Assembly: GCA_011526585.1 (NCBI GenBank)
Contig: WYBB01000161.1
Span: 26,283 to 90,282 of the forward strand
DNA: 64,000 bases
Direction of reading: 5' to 3'
Origin: Deltaproteobacteria bacterium
GTDB lineage: Bacteria; Myxococcota_A; UBA9042; PHBI01
Below, in pieces: positions 61,873-64,000 of this stretch (the first letter of the stretch is position 1; every line of letters starts with the position of its first letter). Position numbers and translations under genes: made by a program. The notes beneath the pieces are model-generated. The model made no database searches. It was not told the origin of the DNA and saw only the letters and a list, made by a program, of their open reading frames with translations.

Positions 61873-63765
61873 GTGTTTCGCGTGAATCGGTCATATCGAG
61901 CGGGACCCGCACTGCTCGCCGGGCTCGTCCTGGCGATCGCCGCCTGCGGCAGCGAGCTCGAAGGCGTCGCCCCGTCGACGACCGGCGACGCCGAGCCCGA
62001 CCAGACCGACGACGCCGAGGTCGCGCCGCCCGACGCGGACGACGCCCACGACGGCCAGGACGACGACGCCGACAACGACGACGCCCACGGCGACGCGCCG
62101 GGCGAGACCGACGACGGCGCGGACACGGCGCCCGCCGACAGCGCCGACATCGACGACACCGCGGAGCCGGGCGACGCCGAGCTCGCGCCCCCCGGCCCCT
62201 GCGACGGCCTCACCGAAGGCGCCGCCTGCGACGACGGCGACCTGTGCACGCTCGGCGACCGCTGCGTCGAGGGCCAGTGCCTGCCGACCGCGCCGCTCGT
62301 CTGCGACGACGACAACGTCTGCACCGACGACACCTGCCGCGCCGAGGTCGGTTGCGTGCACCTGTCCAACCTCGCCTTCTGCGACGACGGCGATCCGTGC
62401 ACCGCGGGCGACCGCTGCACCTCGGGGATCTGCCGCCCCGGCGGCGAGACCTGCGACGACGGCAACCCCTGCACGCGCGACGCGTGCGCTCCGTCGGGCG
62501 CTTGCAGCAACGTGCCCGACGACACGCTCGGCTGCGAGGACGCCTCCGCCTGCACCGCCGGCGACTTCTGCGCGGGCGGCGTCTGCGTCTCCGGCCTCGG
62601 CGACGGCTGCGCCGAGGACGACCCGTGCGTCGCGGTCGCCTGCGGCGCCGACGGCCTCACCTGCGAGCTCACCATGCTCGACGGAGAGACCTGCGACGAC
62701 GGCGACGCCTGCACGACCGCCGACACGTGTCAGGGCGGCCTCTGTCGCGCGGGCGCGGCGCTGAAGTGCCCCTGGGACACCGAGTGCGCGGCCTTCCGCT
62801 GCGACCGCGAGCTCGGCTGCCTGCTCGACACGACCTACCAGGAGGGCAAGAGCTGCTCGGACGACGACCGCTGCACCCTGGGCGAGAAGTGCGACGGGCT
62901 CGGGGTCTGCAAGCCCGTCGAGGCCGCCGAGTGCGACGACGACAACCCGTGCACCGAGGACTCGTGCGACGCGAGCTGGGGCTGCGAGCACAGCTGGGTC
63001 AGCGGGACCTGCGACGACAAGAGCCTGTGCACCACCGCCGACGTCTGCGAGTTCGGCCAGTGCCGCGGCACCGCCGTGAGCTGCGACGACGGCGACGCCT
63101 GCACCACCGACAGCTGCGACCCGCTGACCGGCTGCCAACACCTGCCGCTTGCCTGCGACGACGCCAACCCCTGCACGAGCGACTCGTGCGAGCCCGCCGC
63201 CGGCTGCCGCTTCACCCCGCGCTCGGGCGCCTGCGACGACGGCCTCGCCTGCACCGTGCTCGAAGGCTGCGTCGCCGGGGTCTGCGTCGCCGGCGCCACC
63301 ACCTGCGACGACGCCGACCCGTGCACCGTCGACGTCTGCGACGCCGAGGAGGGCTGCCTCAACGTGCCGCTCTCGCCCTGCCCGATCGGCACCCTGCGCA
63401 TCGCCGCCGTCGGCGTCAACGACGACCCGGCCGGCGTCGGGCAGTGGGTCGCGGTCGACAACGACTCCGACGCGACCTTCGAGCTCGCGGGCTACGCCCT
63501 GCGCGGCGAAGGCTGCGGCTGCGAGGCGCCGATCACGCGCCGCGCCATCCTCGGCGCTCGAGCGACCGCACACGGGCTCCGCGCCTCGAGCCCGAGCCCG
63601 CAACCCGAGCAGATCGCGCCCGGCGGCCCCGCCTCCGCCGACGCATTCGACTTCGTCTTCGGCGCGGCCGGCGACGGCTTCTTCATCGATCCGAGCGGCG
63701 ACGTCATCGAGCTGATCGCGCCCGGTGGCGAGGTCGTCGACGCCTTCGATGTCGACCTCCCCTGA
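61873..63765 (+). CDS. Cys-repeat lipoprotein with C-terminal lamin-tail-like domain
   Basis: A 630-residue lipoprotein (lipobox AIAACG, Cys25); GTG 61873 or GTG 61882 could be the start. An Asp/Ala linker of about 80 residues precedes about fifteen repeats of the CDDGxxCTxxxxC type, as in the giant lipoprotein at 12,543. Residues about 505-630 form a beta-rich domain with RIAAVGVNDDP, WVAVDNDSDATFELAGYALRG and DPSGDVIELIAPGGEVVDAF, resembling LTD (lamin-tail) domains often attached to secreted proteins. It is probably a surface protein. A coding-like stretch follows in another frame. Confidence 0.7.
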   Translation: MFRVNRSYRAGPALLAGLVLAIAACGSELEGVAPSTTGDAEPDQTDDAEVAPPDADDAHDGQDDDADNDDAHGDAPGETDDGADTAPADSADIDDTAEPGDAELAPPGPCDGLTEGAACDDGDLCTLGDRCVEGQCLPTAPLVCDDDNVCTDDTCRAEVGCVHLSNLAFCDDGDPCTAGDRCTSGICRPGGETCDDGNPCTRDACAPSGACSNVPDDTLGCEDASACTAGDFCAGGVCVSGLGDGCAEDDPCVAVACGADGLTCELTMLDGETCDDGDACTTADTCQGGLCRAGAALKCPWDTECAAFRCDRELGCLLDTTYQEGKSCSDDDRCTLGEKCDGLGVCKPVEAAECDDDNPCTEDSCDASWGCEHSWVSGTCDDKSLCTTADVCEFGQCRGTAVSCDDGDACTTDSCDPLTGCQHLPLACDDANPCTSDSCEPAAGCRFTPRSGACDDGLACTVLEGCVAGVCVAGATTCDDADPCTVDVCDAEEGCLNVPLSPCPIGTLRIAAVGVNDDPAGVGQWVAVDNDSDATFELAGYALRGEGCGCEAPITRRAILGARATAHGLRASSPSPQPEQIAPGGPASADAFDFVFGAAGDGFFIDPSGDVIELIAPGGEVVDAFDVDLP

Positions 63766-63968
63766 GCCGGCGGCGCGTCCCCTCGGCGCCTTGCGGCGCG
63801 GTCCTCCTCGACACGCTCGACGCCGAGCCCGAGCCAGGTCGACTACCCCCGCTCGTCGACGAGTACACCGCCCTCGGCGTCGACCCGCAGACCGGCGTCG
63901 CCTTCGCGTCGGGCTACACCCGCACCGAGCAGGGCCTGCTCGTCGCCATCACCGCCGCCTACGAATGA
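63762..63968 (+). other. Coding-like stretch in another frame after the lipoprotein stop
   Basis: From about 63,801 the frame ending at TGA 63968 reads like a real protein end (DEYTALGVDPQTGVAF and then GYTRTEQGLLVAITAAYE) with the third-position G/C bias of its neighbours. There is no ATG, GTG or TTG start in that frame. A CTG at 63762 would overlap the previous stop (CTGA), as ATGA and GTGA do elsewhere here. The alternatives are a frameshift in the lipoprotein gene or a fragment of an older gene. No family was recognised. Confidence 0.3.
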
Positions 63969-64000
63969 CCTTGCCGGCACGCGGGTCGGCGACCGTCGGC

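Overview
The window is a 64 kb piece of a very GC-rich bacterial chromosome. No rRNA, tRNA, insertion sequence, prophage or CRISPR array is visible. The gene content points to Myxococcota (order not resolved). It has MYXO-CTERM-type C-terminal sorting tails, nine proteins with lipoprotein-type signal peptides, arrays of Cys-rich and MopE-like repeats, three Hanks-type Ser/Thr kinases (one with the HRDVSPQN loop common in myxobacterial kinases), an AgmX/PglI-type protein with a GYF_2 domain, and FHA and TPR/HEAT scaffolds. Genes are densely packed, often as ATGA, GTGA or TGATG overlaps, so translational coupling is the norm. Many promoters have a TTGnnn -35 and a TAnnnT -10, some with an extended TGC in front of the -10.

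Layout. 0-7.5 kb: the end of a fatty-acid hydroxylase, an L,D-transpeptidase lipoprotein, a TerB-like/HEAT pair, a secreted unknown, and a coupled trio of bifunctional nuclease, VanZ-like protein and urocanate hydratase (hutU). 7.5-19 kb: a surface-protein block with a DUF1517 membrane protein facing a three-gene coupled operon. That operon encodes a protein with seven CxxC repeats and a MYXO-CTERM-like tail, a lipoprotein, and a 1418-residue Cys-rich/beta-helix lipoprotein. It converges on a trypsin-like protease with MopE repeats and a MYXO-CTERM tail. 19-24 kb: a coupled operon of LicC-like nucleotidyltransferase, SRPBCC, FemAB-like/GNAT and RDD proteins, then two tandem outer-membrane beta-barrel paralogues. 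24-32.5 kb: a tail-anchored kinase converging on a four-gene operon (secreted protein, gshB, giant TPR/HEAT protein, double-FHA protein). 32.5-44 kb: mostly housekeeping genes, namely dapF, a solitary rplC with its own promoter and terminator, an mscS-type channel, argD, a TrmA/RlmD-family methyltransferase coupled to a SecD-P1-like lipoprotein, a thioesterase and an aspartate aminotransferase. 44-53.7 kb: a CehA-type PHP lipoprotein with a natural poly-His tail, phnX, a small zinc-ribbon protein, a hydantoinase/dihydropyrimidinase coupled to a c-heme lipoprotein, a hyperacidic small protein, a Cys-cluster protein and a 4HBT thioesterase. 53.7-64 kb: kinase, AgmX/GYF protein, M16 peptidase, second kinase and DnaJ, then another Cys-repeat lipoprotein.

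The most unusual observations are these. A 31-nt word is shared, with one mismatch, between the 53.75 kb kinase gene and the neighbouring AgmX-type gene, where it is tandemly repeated and read in a different frame. An orphan SecD P1-like domain sits in a lipoprotein. The CxxC-repeat MYXO-CTERM operon has no recognised family. rplC lies outside any ribosomal-protein operon. The kinase at 24 kb has an ambiguous start that may be an AUC codon. No complete novel defence or mobile system is evident. All family assignments come from reading translated sequence by eye, without database searches.
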